Shown here: positions 1 to 12,579 of the stretch, piece after piece
How positions within the stretch are numbered: the first letter of the stretch is position 1
How the letters are laid out: each line of letters starts with the position of its first letter
Source: Epiperipatus broadwayi
Taxonomy: Eukaryota > Onychophora > Udeonychophora > Euonychophora > Peripatidae
Direction of reading: 5' to 3'
DNA length: 64,000 nt
Assembly: GCA_028023455.1 (NCBI GenBank)
Contig: JAQFVV010006216.1
Span: 3,178,877-3,242,876, forward strand
Notes under the pieces: generated by a model
Databases searched by the model: none
What the model was told of the DNA's origin: nothing
The model's input: only the letters and a program-made list of their open reading frames with translations
Translations under genes and position numbers: made by a program

Positions 1-2511
1 TACTTGGCTCTAAAATAAAAACAGTCAATCTTTTATATAGTATTATCAATTTATGAATTCTGGACATTTCTTATAATATGAACTAAAGTTATAAAAATAA
101 TTATGGATTTTATTTTGAGAGATGAGTGTATTGATGTTTCATGAAAATACATTATAAAAATAATCCATTTTTATATAGAACTACCATTACTTTTTAGTTA
201 TATGAATCATGTTTTTATTCTTTCATTTAAATATTCTCTTTTATCTGAACAAGAACATTATTACCTTATTTGCTATATTTTGATAATTTCTTTTAATGAA
301 TTTATAAATTGCTTAAACAGATTTATGAGATGATAATCATAATAATATTTTTCTGATCACTTATTGCATATATGTGTAGAGATGATAATCTGGATCAACT
401 GTTGTTTGCTGGTTTAGCATGAAATACTTATATTGGTGATTATTTATCTTTTCGATATATATGTGTTTAAGTGTATCAGGGATATGAGATAGAGTAGTGG
501 GTCGTGTGAAAGTCTGTGCTCATATACCCTATATATTACATATAATGATATATTATTTAAATTTTACATTGATTGATTTTAAACCATCAAAATTGTAGCA
601 TAAATGAAATTGTCATCTAAAACTTATTTTAAATAAAATTCTATGATTATTGTATAGGAAGAAAAAAAAAATCCCTTTTGCATTATTTAGATATAGTGAA
701 TCATTAACAAAAACTCTTAACTCCATGTCAGGTACCAGCTTATTATGATATATTTTAAATTGTATAATTCAAATCTGTTTGATACTTTTTGACTAAAGAA
801 ATTTTTCTTTTATATTGTTAATAATTAAAATAATCTAGGTATTTCAAGTACCCTTTTTTAGTAGTTGTGATTTATTTACTGATAACCATAATAAAAGCAT
901 TGTTATGCTATTGTGATTTTTTTATAATTTGTAGTTATTATCCTTTTAAAAGTTTGTATACATTGTTCTAGACTTAAATATTTCATATAATACTTGATTT
1001 TTATTGCAAATCTGTATAAAGTCTGATATAATTTGATAAATAAACAGATTTTTATCATATGTAGTTATTTTTGATTTATAGTCATTGAACAATCTTTTTT
1101 ATTGCAAACTTTATTAAACTCTATTACTTTTTTCAATTCAAAATTAATAAGAACATAAAGCAATTTTTATTGTTTTTTTTTCTTTCTCCTTATATATACA
1201 TTAAAATAGTTAAAAAATTTTCTTCATATAGCTTGATTTTTTCTATTTGATTTCATCCCATAGCTTTCTTTGTTTATCTGGAATTCCTATAATTCTTCGG
1301 CAAATTATTTTAGATCTGTTCTTTACATTGACACTGTATAATGTCTTGAAGAATTTTCTTTGTAGTTTTTCTTGTTTTTCATATGTTGCTTCTCCATTGC
1401 AATCTTTAATATCTAATTTCCATTTGAATTTATTTTTTTGTGTTCTTCTTCGTTTGATATTATTTTTAATTATTACTTACTAAAATTATCATGAAAGCAT
1501 TTTATAATAAATGTTGACAGTAATTAGTTGTCTATACAAAACAGAATTTTCGTTCTCATTATTTTACCTTTTGTTTTAAACTTTCATATCTGTTACAAGT
1601 TGATAAAATGCACTGCTAGCCTTAGTCTACTTTCAGTGTTTTTGGTTGCATTTTTCTTTTGGGTAATAAAGTTTCTAGATAGAAAATTATGTCCATATTT
1701 CTGGATGATTTAATAATCAATTTTAAATTGCATGAAATTTTATTAAGATTCTACATTTTTAGTCTTTGGTATTTAATTTAAATAGTTAACCATTCCTCAT
1801 TATGAAGATAACTTGTATTATCACCTAGTCAGTAAGTTGATATAGTTTGATTTATAGATGAGAAAGAATAAACTGTCATTTATTTGAAATTTGTAATAAT
1901 ATAAAAAAAGCATTAAAAATTTTAATGAGATTTTTGTTGTTGCTTTTAATAGTTTCATTAAAATTAATTATTTTAGAAGTATAGGAAATCACTTTTAATT
2001 GAATATTTAATGTAATAAAATGCATAACAAAAACAACTGTTCATAATTAGTATATACTGAGTCAAATTTTGTAAAAAAAAAAAAAAAACTTGCTAGTATA
2101 TTCATAGAAAATAAAAAAAAATTTTTTTTTGTCACATAAAATATTGTGTTTTATTTAATAATAAAATTAAAAACTATAAGATTTACAAGAGTGGTCTCAA
2201 GTCTTGTCATGTGTTGTCTCAAAAGATAGTGATGAAATAAATATGACTATGGTTATGTTTCTACTGACAAAGATGTTTAATGCTCCCGAATTTGATCATA
2301 TGATTTATATCTAATATGAAATTTGGAGAGTGCACTTCACATAAGAAAATTTTCACATCACTTAATGATGTGAATGTCATAGATTCACCATTTTTGTTAT
2401 AGTTAGTGTTATATTTAATACAAATTTCATTTATCAATCTCTTCTCCTATCTTAACATATAACATACTTAAGTATATGTGTGTTTTTAAAGTTTTTTAAT
2501 GATCTTTATAG
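1..2511. other. Upstream intron sequence of XRN1
   Basis: This AT-rich stretch precedes the first recognisable XRN1 exon and ends in its acceptor. The longest open frames, near 1.25-1.71 kb, translate to low-complexity hydrophobic sequence typical of AT-rich noncoding DNA. The only structured piece is one copy of a dispersed repeat at 355-540. I see no gene here. Confidence 0.6.
355..540 (+). repeat. Dispersed repeat family R1, copy 1
   Basis: This segment, which includes GGTTTAGCATGAAAT and GTGCTCATATACCC, recurs with a few mismatches at 24813-25003 and, as its right half only, at 24410-24540. All three copies have the same orientation and end in a TATATA run. No coding capacity, inverted repeats or target duplication was found, so the class is unknown. 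Confidence 0.75.
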
Positions 2512-2586
2512 ATTACAGCATAATAAAGGAATTGATTTAGGAGAAATAAAAGTTTTAGTTTATGCTGAAGCTATCCAAGGTATCAG
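2512..2586 (+). CDS. XRN1: XRN1 internal exon a (75 bp)
   Basis: XRN1 degrades decapped or otherwise 5'-monophosphorylated RNA in the cytoplasm, and this exon encodes part of the region after the nuclease core. The translation contains KGIDLGEIKVLVYAEAIQG; the IDLGEIKVL string is characteristic of XRN1. The acceptor is TTTATAG before ATTACAG, and the donor is TATCAG followed by GTAGGG. The exon ends two bases into an arginine codon, which the first base of exon b completes. An alternative acceptor, ATTACAG at 2512-2518, would remove seven bases and also stays open, so the left edge is uncertain. Earlier exons, including the catalytic nuclease domain, lie upstream of the window. Confidence 0.85.
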
Positions 2587-5500
2587 GTAGGGTTTTTGTT
2601 TAAAATTTGTGTACAAATAATTATAGATATTTCATTGTTTTATTTTTTAATAACTTTTCTGCTGTTATTAACCTTCCATTTAATATCATCTTTGTTTAAT
2701 TTACATTGTGTGTTCTTTTGAATAAATTTTCAACTCTATATATATTTTTTTTATGTTTATTTGATTCACTTATTGCATGATATTAATGAATTGTATTAAT
2801 TTCTTATTACTCATAATTCATTATTATTATTATTTCTTTTTATTGTAATTTTAAATTTTTTTGTAAATGTGTGTATGAATATATTTTTACATTTACATAT
2901 ATATGCACACATACATTGAATATATATAAAATTATTTAATATATTATATTTTAATGAATCATAATAGTTTTACTTAGTAAATGATTCCATTTTACAGTAG
3001 TTATTTTAATGAAGTCTAGAATTAGTTAAAAGTTGAGCAATAATAATAATCATTTGAAAAATGAAGATAAGGTTTACAAAAAAAAGAAGTGACCAAGTTT
3101 ACAAGATGTAGTAAGTCTTTTGAAAATAACATCATAAAATAGCAGTGATCCTTATTTTAAAATTAAGATTTCATACAGAAAAAACACCAGTAATCAGAAA
3201 TTTCTGTTTCCCAAGTTTTTTTGATTTATGAGTACTGTATTTTGGATTTCAAAAATAACTCTTTTATCTTTTTATTATAAATCTAAACTCTTCTAAAAAT
3301 GCAAAGAAACATTACTTTTATTATGTAGTTTTGTTTATATATAAATACTCTTTGCATACGATATAAATTTCTTTTATTGAAAACAGTGTAAAACATTAAA
3401 ACACAATATGTACTTATTTTTATATTGGTACAAACATTTTTTTAAAACAATAACTCACTTTTATTAATTAAATTCATTTATTTTTTTAATTCATTGTTCA
3501 TAAGGTAGATTAATTTTTTACTTAGCATTTCAGTGTAAACAATAATTTATTTATTTCCTCTATACAGCAGTTGGATATAATCTTTTTAAAGAACAACTAT
3601 AAGAATCATAAATTCAATAGATTTATTGAATTAAGATAAGGCAGCTCATTGCATTTAAACTTATTAATTTATAGAGATTTTAAAAAATGAAAGATCATCT
3701 TTGGAATTTTATTTGGATAATAGAAATTTTGGAGTGAAAGATATTTGGTAATATTCCACTTTAATTGGGTTTCTATAATTTCATTAGGTAAATCATTAGT
3801 AGAGATTCTGCACATATTACAAGAAGTAGCAGTTTATCTAAAACTAGGATAAAAGCTTTACCTGATAAGGATATTGATAAATCAAAAGGAAATTAATAAG
3901 ATACATTATGACATTAATAGTAGTGATAATTTATCCAACGCTGGAAGCATAAACTAGTAAATTATATAATTTTAATAATATTGAGAACTTACATATATCA
4001 TAAAATCCTAAAATATCATTTCTTATTTAGATTAACTTTCTAGTGGAGACTAGTATTTATCTGTGATAATGTTGCTTATAGTAATTATAATTCACATTAT
4101 ATCGCACTACAAAATGCTTACGTGATTATTCTCCAAACTATCGTTGCAAACTTCCTTGTATTACTTAATGAACATTTCCAAAAGCTATTTACTCTCATAG
4201 TGACTTTTGGGTATAAAGTTTTTTTTTTTTTTTTTTAAAGCACAAAAAATAATAAAATTTATGTACTTAAACTCATCATTACATATTAAAAGTGTTATAT
4301 CTTTGCTGTATGCAATATTTATGGTTGCTCATATCCAATAGTTGTGAATAAATCTGGTAAAGTCTTGCAAATTAGATTTTAGTCATTTTTTACATTCTGT
4401 TGATATAATACTTCAAATGAAATTTTATATTGAAGTATTCAAGAACTTGATTTTATGGTATTGAAATATATGTCCACAAATATAAGGATGCTTGTTTTAA
4501 TAGTATGTTTGCAACAAGTAAACTGTATATATTATACATGCAGCTGAACACAAGCTATAAAATATAATAACATTTGAATGATGGAATTATTCCAAGAGAT
4601 CGCTGTTTAGTTGTTCAATTTAATAAATAAGACAGCATGTGTCTTATGAAAAAGAAAAAAGCCTTTGTGATCAATTTGATAATAACTTCTGGCTTAGCTT
4701 AAATTTCACATATTGATTATCCTTGAGAATACTTCTACTTTAGTTTTCACAATGAATGAGAAATTTTATTTATAAGATTGTCAGGAATCAATATTAATCA
4801 GAATGTTTTAATTATTTCTATATTTTTAATATTTAAAGTATTTTCTCAAGCAATATATTAATTTTGTGATAGTGGTTTCACTTTCAGTAATAACAGTAGA
4901 TATAATAATAATAAAAAATTAGAAATAATGTAAGAAAGTATAATTGTCATAAAACTGACTAAAAGAAATTTAATTGGCTGTTAAATAGATTACTTCTCCT
5001 TTGGTATTAAAATAGATACCAATATGTTTCTAGGCATCATAATGTCTAAATTTTAATATTTTTAAATCTTAATAAGATGATGGTATTTAAAAGATTCTGT
5101 CAGGGCAAAAAAAAATATTAGTTATATTTTGAATTGCAAAATCTTATAAATTATTAAAAAAAAAGAATTTGATAGTAATTAACATACAGAACTGAAATTT
5201 AAATGTTTATTGATAGAATGTATACATTTTGCATTTTTATGGACTGCACTTAAGGTTTATGAATATTAACTTCAAATTAACTAGAATTGCTTAATAAGAC
5301 TGATAGTAAGTATGTAAGATGCTACTGTTTTTTCAAGTTAGTGATATAATATTCAATAACTACTGTATTAATAGTGTTTGAAAACTTCAAATAAACTATC
5401 TTTCTGCTACTTGCAATACACAATTCATAGTTCTGCTAATGTCAATTCTTTGCATTCAAACTTTTAAAAACATTTTCCTCTATACTGTTCAATTAAAGAA

Positions 5501-5734
5501 CTATTTAACCATTTATTTTTTTATTAAATGCTGATCTATAAAAAATTATATAATTGAGCAGTGCTAATTCAATTAAATTATTTATATAATAAAAAATAAT
5601 TCCACTACTTCAAAATCTGATGTTTGGTTTTGTAATGAAAAATGTTGAAGTGGGTGAAGATGAATATTACTTCAGATTCGGTGGAATAAACATCAACAAC
5701 CCTAGAAATACAGACCACATCATGCATAGAGACT
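2587..5734. other. Intron sequence, no features
   Basis: This is the first part of the roughly 11.7-kb intron between XRN1 exons a and b. It holds only AT-rich simple sequence and homopolymers, such as the T run near 4220. I found no conserved protein segment and no repeat shared with other parts of the window. Confidence 0.6.
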
Positions 5735-5748
5735 GAAAGAGATCATCA

Positions 5749-6393
5749 TCAACCATTATCAATCCACTGCAGGATGAAGTTCTCTCCAAGTTCAATCCAT
5801 TTTTTCCTATCTTTAGCTTCTCTTCTCCACATCACCCCTGCACACTTTCTTATTTCATCCATTCTTCTCACATGTAGTCTCTTTCTGGGTCTTTTACAAT
5901 CTCTTGGAATCCAGTTTAAAATTTTAATTGTCCATCTATTATCATCTCTTCTAACAATGTGTCCAGCCCAACTCCACTTTAGTCTTTTAATTTTTTCAAT
6001 GAGGTCAGTAACACCCGTTTGTTCTCTTACCCATACATTGCGTTTTTGAACTCTTCTTGTTACTCCCAACATGCATCTCTCCATACTTCTTTGAATGGTC
6101 TGAAGTCTCTGTATTGCTCTTCTATTAAGTGTCCAAGTTTCAGATCCATAAGTAAGCATGGACAAAACACATTTATTAAAAACCTTCCTTTTCAATCGCA
6201 CAGGCATATTTTCTTTTAGTATCAAGTTATTTCTACCAAAAGCACTCCAACCAAGTTTAATTCTATGATTAATTTCATCCATTATATTTCCATCTGTATT
6301 AATAATCTGACCAAGGTAATTATAACTATTAACTTCTTCTAACTCATCATAATCAATCTTTATTTTCATATTTTGAGAAAATCTATTAAACAT
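5749..6393 (-). pseudogene. LINE C-terminal extension after the RT
   Basis: This is the conserved region that follows the thumb in RTE elements. Key blocks are VNSYNYLGQIINTDG, KCVLSMLTYGSETWTL, the LQTIQRSMERCMLGVTRR block and LKWSWAGHIVRRDD, all standard in RTE and related LINEs. The expected start is the upstream NVKKTKVMFN, which is in the same frame across 6393-6420. The stop lies just before the short 3' end of the element. The biochemical role of this region is not well defined. Confidence 0.9.
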
Positions 6394-6425
6394 TACTTTA
6401 GTCTTTTTAACATTTATCTTTAGTC

Positions 6426-7505
6426 CTACTTTCCTACTTTATCGGATAACTCCTGCAACATTTCCTGTAACTCTAAAGCATTATTTGCAAAAACAACTAC
6501 ATCATCTGTAAAATCTAAATGTCTTAAATAATCTCCATTTACTTTCATTCCTTTAGCTTCCCATTTTAATCCACAAAATACTTCTTGCAGTACTGCTGTA
6601 AAAAATTTTGGAGATATGGAGTCACCCTGTCTTACACCCTTTTCAATGTTGATTTTCCTACTATCATTATGTAATCTAATTGTTCCTGTTGCATTTTTAT
6701 AAATATTCTTTAAAATATAACAATATCTTGGATCTACACCTTGATGATCCAATGCTTTAATCACTGAAGAAATGTTTATAGAATCAAATGCCTTTTCATA
6801 GTCTACAAATCCTAAGCATAATGGCAACTCATATTCATTTGTCCTTTCTATAATTTCTCTCAATACCTGGATATGATCTACTGTACTAAAACCACTTTTA
6901 AATCCAGCTTGTTCTCTTGGTTGGTGGACATCCAGTGTTTTCTGTAGACGAGTTGTAATTATCTTAGTAAAAATTTTGTATAAAACTGATAAAAGACTGA
7001 TATGTCTGTAATTTCTAATATCTTCTTTATCACCTTTTTTAAATATTAATATTATTACTGCATTCTTCCAATCATCTGGTACATCTTTATCATTTAGGCA
7101 TTTGGTATATAATTTTGCTAAAATTTTTTCTATTTCTTCACCTGCTTCTTTTAATATATCAATTATAATTCCATCATTACCTGGAGCCTTCCCTTTCTTC
7201 ATAGATTTAATTGCATGTCTCACTTCCTCATTCAAAATTCTGGGCAATTCGGAAGATATAATAGGTATAGGAGGCACTTGTTCTTTATTACTATATAATT
7301 CTTGATAGAAGTCTTCTACACTTTTCATGATGTCATTTCTCTTTTTAGTAATAATGCCATCTTTTTTTCTTAGTGCAGATATAAATTTCCTACCAATACC
7401 AAAATGTTGTTTTACACTCTTTAGACTTTTATTCTCTTCTACAGCTTTCCTTGCTAGTTCACAATTATACTTTCTTATATCAGTTTCAACTCTTTTACGC
7501 ACCAT
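6426..7505 (-). pseudogene. LINE reverse transcriptase domain (RTE type)
   Basis: The product would copy LINE RNA into DNA at the nicked target. Visible motifs in order are KSMKKGKAPGNDGI, NAVIILIFKKGDKEDIRNYR, LGFVDYEKAFDSI (motif A, catalytic Asp), EKGVRQGDSISPKFF (motif B) and DFTDDVVVFA (motif C, two catalytic Asp). Motif C reads FTDD where FADD is usual. The frame stops at 6426 after LSDKVGK because of an 8-bp tandem duplication, GTAGGAAA then GTAGGA. Skipping one unit restores the conserved VGLKIN and the frame of the next segment. Apart from this the domain is intact over about 350 residues, so the copy is not very old. Confidence 0.93.
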
Positions 7506-7542
7506 TTTACAAAATTCGAGATATTCAATCTTTTTTAATGCA

Positions 7543-8202
7543 TCATTGTTCTATGTATATCCTCATATTCCTTCTTTTCTTCATAAATTCTCTAGTCTCA
7601 GTAGAAATTTTATTGGTCAATTGCTGCTTTTTTCTACCAGCTATCTTTGTTGCAGTTTTTAAAAGTGTATCGCTTATTTTCCTATTAATGTCATTCAAAT
7701 CTGAATCATGTTCAAAATCTACTAATACTTGAAACCGATTTGTAAGTTCTAATTTAAATTCATTAGAATGTTTCTGAAGATTAGGAATATCAACTGTAAA
7801 TATTGTTTTCCTTAATAATTTTTGTCTCTCCAGTTTTGCATTAACATGTATCTTACGTCTTACTAATCGATGATCACTTCCTGTGTTAAATTTATTAATA
7901 ACATTACAATATTGAAATATATATTTTCTGTTAGTCAAAATATAATCCAATTCTGCAGTACCTCCATTTGGATGCTTCCACGTCTATTTCCTTTTAACAT
8001 TTTTCTCAAAAAAGGAATTCATAATATAAAGTTTTTCTTTTTCTGCAAACTCCACAAGTCTATGTCCTCTCTCATTTCTATTACCATAACCAAAATTACC
8101 TACAGCATTTTCATCTTTCATTTGTTTACCAATTCTAGCATTAAAGTCTCCCATAACAATTTTTAAAATGTTGTTTACTCTGATCAAAAGCCTTTTGTTC
8201 AT
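7543..8202 (-). pseudogene. LINE AP-endonuclease, C-terminal part and linker
   Basis: This continues the endonuclease in the shifted frame. GDFNARIG holds the catalytic Asp-Asn pair and GSDHRLVRRKI holds the final SDH motif, so the active-site residues of this half remain. A TAG at 7984-7986 interrupts the frame between KRK and TWKHPNGGTAELDYIL, probably replacing a tryptophan codon. After the SDH motif comes the charged linker that precedes the reverse transcriptase. The frame is lost near 7543; the next frame continues with ALKKIEYLEFCKMVRKRVE, which joins to the reverse transcriptase segment. Confidence 0.85.
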
Positions 8203-8575
8203 CCATATAAAAATCTTCTATAACTTCATCACTGTGAGAACTTGTTGGGGCATAAACCTGAATTATCTGCATTTGGTATCTGCTATTAAGTTGTAAAACT
8301 AATCTTGCCACTCTATCTGATGCACCATCAATCTCCACAATATTGTTCTTCCACTTCTTATTTATAATGAATCCTACTCCACTTGTATTTCCAATATGTG
8401 TGCCTTTATAATAGAGTATATGTCCACTTTTTAAATCAATTGTTTCTTCACCTTTTTTTCTAACTTCACAAAGTCCAATAATGTCCCATTTAATATAAGA
8501 CAGTTCTTCTTCTAACTCTTGCAATGCGTGTTGGTGAGCAGCCCATCCATGTTCGTATACTATATGAATAGTCAC
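8141..8575 (-). pseudogene. LINE AP-endonuclease, N-terminal part
   Basis: This open segment encodes the first part of an exonuclease-endonuclease-phosphatase domain, which nicks target DNA for target-primed reverse transcription. DIIGLCEVRKKGEE carries the family's glutamate motif, and QIIQVYAPTSSHSDEVIEDFY is the conserved central strand seen in RTE endonucleases (often annotated as craniofacial development protein 2-like). The beginning of the domain, with its asparagine-containing strand, is not recognisable. A one-base frameshift near 8165 moves the reading into the next frame, where IVMGDFNARIG continues the domain. Confidence 0.85.
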
Positions 8576-8578
8576 ATA

Positions 8579-9310
8579 GTAATAACAGCTGCAACGACAA
8601 GAACGTATGGAGTGGACATTAGGAATTTGCCCTGTTCAGTTTCTTTAAGGCCCTCTTAATTAAGTCATTAAAAAAGTTAACAATAAAAACATGAAATTAT
8701 GCTAAATATGAATAGGATGAAGGTTATAAGAATAAGAACAGAAAAATTAATAATGAATGCATAGAAATTATTGATATGTCTCCTTAAATCATTCATTTAA
8801 AGCAAGGGATCTTGGCAATAATCAAGAAATTTATTGCAAGCTAATATTAAATAGAATTGTAATAAATAATATGAAAAAGATTTTTAGATGTAGAAACATA
8901 TCTTTAAAACTAAATAATAAAAATAATTCAAGTTATAATATTTCTTGTGACTCTCTATGGTTATGAAAATTGGACACTATAGAAGAATGATAGTAGAGTG
9001 GAGCTGGAAACTATTCTATATTTCGTTTCAAGCCCTTTTGTGTTCAATGTATACCTTATAATAGCTCGCGTGTACATTAATTTTCAACACACACTTGCGT
9101 ATATAATGCAAGTGCATTTCTATAAGTGTGTATAAGCAAAATTTTAAAAAATAATGTATAATTATTAATAAAAAGTTGAGGGGGTACATTTGCCTATATT
9201 TTATTGAGCGTGGGTTAACTCATACATTCATTGAAGCAATAAAAAAAAACTATCATATTTTTCTTTTTAAAAATTATGCTGGGCAGTTTTTTTTTTAAAA
9301 AAAAAATACA
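8579..9310. other. Intron sequence, no clear features
   Basis: This AT-rich intron lies between the LINE and the repeat that begins at 9311. A short segment near 9055-9140 is slightly richer in GC but has no open frame or visible homology to the rest of the window. Confidence 0.5.
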
Positions 9311-9735
9311 AGCCTTAGTAATCAATGGATGTAGAAAGATTTGTGTATAAAATCTCCATCTAGTGCCTACTCATCCAATAGTCCCATATTACTTTCTTTA
9401 GCTTGTGGTTTTCATCTGTGCGGAACTTTGTATCTGAAAGCACTGCAGTTAGATTTAAGAATCTAAGGCAAGTCTCCAGCAGTCACATTTACCTATTTAA
9501 CTATAAAGTTAGAGCTCAGGATGAAAATAGATTAATGTTTTCAATCCAAGTTCATTCGCCTGTATAATTTTTTAGATCTGAACTCAGTTCAACATCTATA
9601 AATTTTGATGTTTTTGGTTTATCAAAAACCACAGTCTTATCTTCTCACAGGCAGGAATGGTATAAAGTCACCAAAACATCACATAATCATCGCTTTTTAT
9701 GCTTACATAACTGTTAAATCTAGAGGCACCATATC
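9311..9735 (+). repeat. Repeat family R2, single forward unit
   Basis: This unit of about 425 bp runs from CAAGCCTTAGTAATCAATGG to the segment with ACCAAAACATCACATAATC. It is the reverse complement, with scattered mismatches, of 11205-11575. Its left part also matches the interior of the MITE at 58048-58398. It therefore looks like a non-autonomous DNA-transposon derivative of that family that has lost its left terminal repeat. Confidence 0.75.
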
Positions 9736-10659
9736 AAATTTTTTTAAAAACTGACCTGAGACACAATTTTCACAATAACTTCAGTTTTAATAATGTTAGA
9801 GCAAAAAACTTTACATTGATAGAAACTAGAAAAACTAAGGAAAACAATAAGGCTGAGACAAATAGTGATTACCATTTTAAAAATAAGGAAAAAAAGTCAT
9901 TTCAACGTCCAACATAATTATTACTTTATTTTTTGTTCGTAATTTTTAATTCATCATTAACTAAGTTTAAATTACATCTGCAGTGATAATTTTTTTGTAT
10001 TCCTCACAAAATTATTTTTCAAACCATATATAATATTTCTTACCTGAGATAATCCATAGCTTCAGAATCTCCAAAAGTATTTGCATAAGAATTCTTCATT
10101 TTTATCTTGTATCCCAAAAGTTGATAAATGTCAAAGGCGTCTATAAGAAAAAAATTCAGCCTAATAAAAGATACAAAACAAATCATTTCCAGAAGGTGGA
10201 TATGCATTTGTCATCATAGCAATTGGCTTCTTGTCTCTATCTAAAACTAGAAATTTGTAGGCTACTGTCTGTATCACTGATAAAATGAGTTTCATCTCTT
10301 CATTTTATATTTTTTTGTGTATATCAATGATGTTTATATTCTTTATGCACATCAGTGATGCTATCTTGTTATATTTAGGGTCCCACATAGATATAATTTA
10401 TTTGCATATAGTTCATTTGTTAGCTATAGACTTGAAAATAATGTGATGCAAGATATGGCATGAGTATCAAGGCATAGACAAGAATCAGAGTTTGATTCTT
10501 TGCCTGCATACAATTTCATGTGGCATATGCATAACCATTGTGGCTTCTATTACACAAACATCATTTGAAATCTCTCTTTATTGGTTTTAAGTTTATATTT
10601 TCACATGGTATTATGCCCAATGAATTTTGTCAATGCTTTATCAATTGCAACCTGCAACA

Positions 10660-10819
10660 CCTTTCTGTACATTTGATTATCAGTTTTTAAAATTTACATC
10701 ACACTGCTCTATATATGTAAATCATTACTTGTTATACAACCTTTCTGTACATTTGATTATCAGTTTTTAAAATTTACATAGCACTGCTCTATATATGTAA
10801 ATCATTATTTGTTATACAG
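10660..10819 (+). repeat. 80-bp tandem duplication
   Basis: Two adjacent copies (10660-10739 and 10740-10819) each start CCTTTCTGTACATTTGATTA and end near GTTATACA. Only a handful of bases differ, which points to a fairly recent local duplication. There is no coding potential. Confidence 0.9.
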
Positions 10820-10974
10820 CATGCAAGAGTAAACACAAACACACCATGTAAACATAATAATAAATTATTAACAAACTTGGATCAAAGACACAAAATTACT
10901 GTACATATGAATAATAATTTATATACTGTATAATAAAGAGCATAAATGGTTTAAGCTGATATTAGCAAAGAAAA

Positions 10975-11665
10975 CTCTCCATACTGTAGTTCCACACAGT
11001 GCAAGCTTTAGTAATCAGTGTGTGCAAGAAACTACTCACCTGATGAAAGCCACAAGCTAGAAAGTAGGTTGAGGATATTGAATGAGTAGGCACTATATAG
11101 GAATGTTATGCACAAACCTTCCTGCATCCATCCATTGATTACGAAGAATTGCAGTGGGTGGCACTACTATAGAGTTTGCTACTACTAATAATAGGTTGTG
11201 TAAGCATATGAAATGACGATCATGTGATGTTTTGGTGATTTTACACCATTTCTGTTTTTGGGATGGTAGAATGTGGTTTTTGATAAACCAAAGATACCAA
11301 AATGTATATATGACTATGCAGGTGAATGAGCTTGGATTGAAAACATTAATGTGTTTTCATCTTGAGCTCCTAGCTTTATAGTTAACTAAATAGTTAATAG
11401 GTAGCTGCTTGGAGAGTGACATTAGATCTTTAGATCTAAACACAGTACTTTCAGATCCAAAGCTTCTCACTGGTCAAAGCCACAAGCTAGAAACTAGTCT
11501 GGGGATATTAGATGAATAAGAACTAGATGGGAATATTATGCACAAATCTTCCTATATCTATTGATCACTAAAGCTTGTACTGGGTAGCACTACTATACAG
11601 AGAGTTTGCTACTGCTAATAACAGCTTGTATAAGCTTAGGAAATGGTGATCATGTAAGGTTTTGG
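10975..11665 (-). repeat. R2 repeat in tandem, about 430-bp period
   Basis: The segment that includes GCCACAAGCTAG at 11049 recurs at 11479, a spacing of 430 bp, and the flanking sequence repeats with it (11040-11250 versus 11470-11665). The left edge, ACTCTCCATACTGTAG, resembles the terminal inverted repeat of the MITE at 58048, and GGTGGCACTACTATAGAGTT near 11160 is its inverted partner. The array is in the opposite orientation to the unit at 9311-9735. Confidence 0.75.
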
Positions 11666-12579
11666 TGCTTTTATTTTTTATAAAAATATAAAAGAATGTC
11701 TATTTAATAAGAAATTATGATCTCTTCAGTATTGCTGTATAGTGACTAAAAATGTGTAATAGTATTAATAAAGTTACATATGTGTCATGTAATCAATTTA
11801 AAAGACATTAAAAGTTACTCTAGAAATAATTAAAATGCAAAATAAGTTATGCAAATATCAAAATGATGTGGATATGCTAATTTTCTTGGAGATAAAAATG
11901 AATTGTTTTATTCAAATTATATCTATAAATTAATTGGACTATCTAAAATGACAGCAGAACATTAAGAACATGATAGAGAGCCACTAGAGCCACTCTGCTA
12001 AGTGTAATGCAAGCAGTAAGGTATTTGCAAATCCAACCATCTTTGAGCAGTGAAATATAATAAAAAGATCATTATGCTGTACAGTTAACAAAGAAATTTA
12101 ACCAAGTAAAATGTATAAAAAAATGCAACATTATAGTCCAATCCTGTTAAAAATTGTGCATATATAATTAAGTCTGATTAAATTTATGGAAGTTAAGTAG
12201 CAAATCGCTAGTTGAAGGACTAACAAGCTTCTAATATTATATATATTTATAGTAATAAATTCATTCTTAAGTTAAATCTGACTATACAGCTGATTTAGGT
12301 AAAATCTGGCCCCTGTACACATCAATTATTATTTTTAAATATTTTCTCTTTATTAAGAATTTATTGTGCAAAATAATGCATGTCAAATTCAGAAAGATTA
12401 ATAAAGGGAGAATAAAGTGTGTATGGTTTCAACATAGAGAAATAATAGATATAATCATGTATGGCACTCAGGGAAAAGAAAAATGGTTGCTTGAATATCA
12501 TAAAATTTGTGAATATTTTTTTGTTTACTTGTTTATATTTTTTTTTTTTTTGGGATGGCATATAATTGAAGTCACAGTT
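11666..12579. other. Intron sequence, no features
   Basis: This is AT-rich intron sequence. Overlapping open frames near 12.36-12.59 kb occur on both strands and are low-complexity; I do not regard them as genes. Confidence 0.5.

Larger units (their letters stand above)
5735..8578 (-). mobile_element. 5'-truncated, broken RTE/BovB-type LINE
   Basis: This non-LTR retrotransposon is read on the minus strand: an endonuclease (8575 to about 7700), a reverse transcriptase (7505-6426), then the conserved C-terminal extension (6393-5749). Domain order, the missing ORF1 and the short 3' end with TGATGATGAT just after the stop (near 5740) fit the RTE clade. The copy is dead: there are frameshifts near 8165, 7543 and 6430 and an in-frame stop at 7984-7986. 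The 5' end lacks the usual start of the endonuclease domain and was probably lost during truncated insertion. I saw no clear target duplication. It lies antisense to XRN1 within its intron. Confidence 0.9.

Noticed and set aside
1247-1713. Short plus-strand frames rich in Phe, Leu and Ile
   Set aside because: Low-complexity translation of T-rich intron DNA, with no conserved pattern.
5774-7732. Plus-strand open frames opposite the RTE element
   Set aside because: They are antisense shadows of the endonuclease and reverse transcriptase frames, hydrophobic and without motifs.
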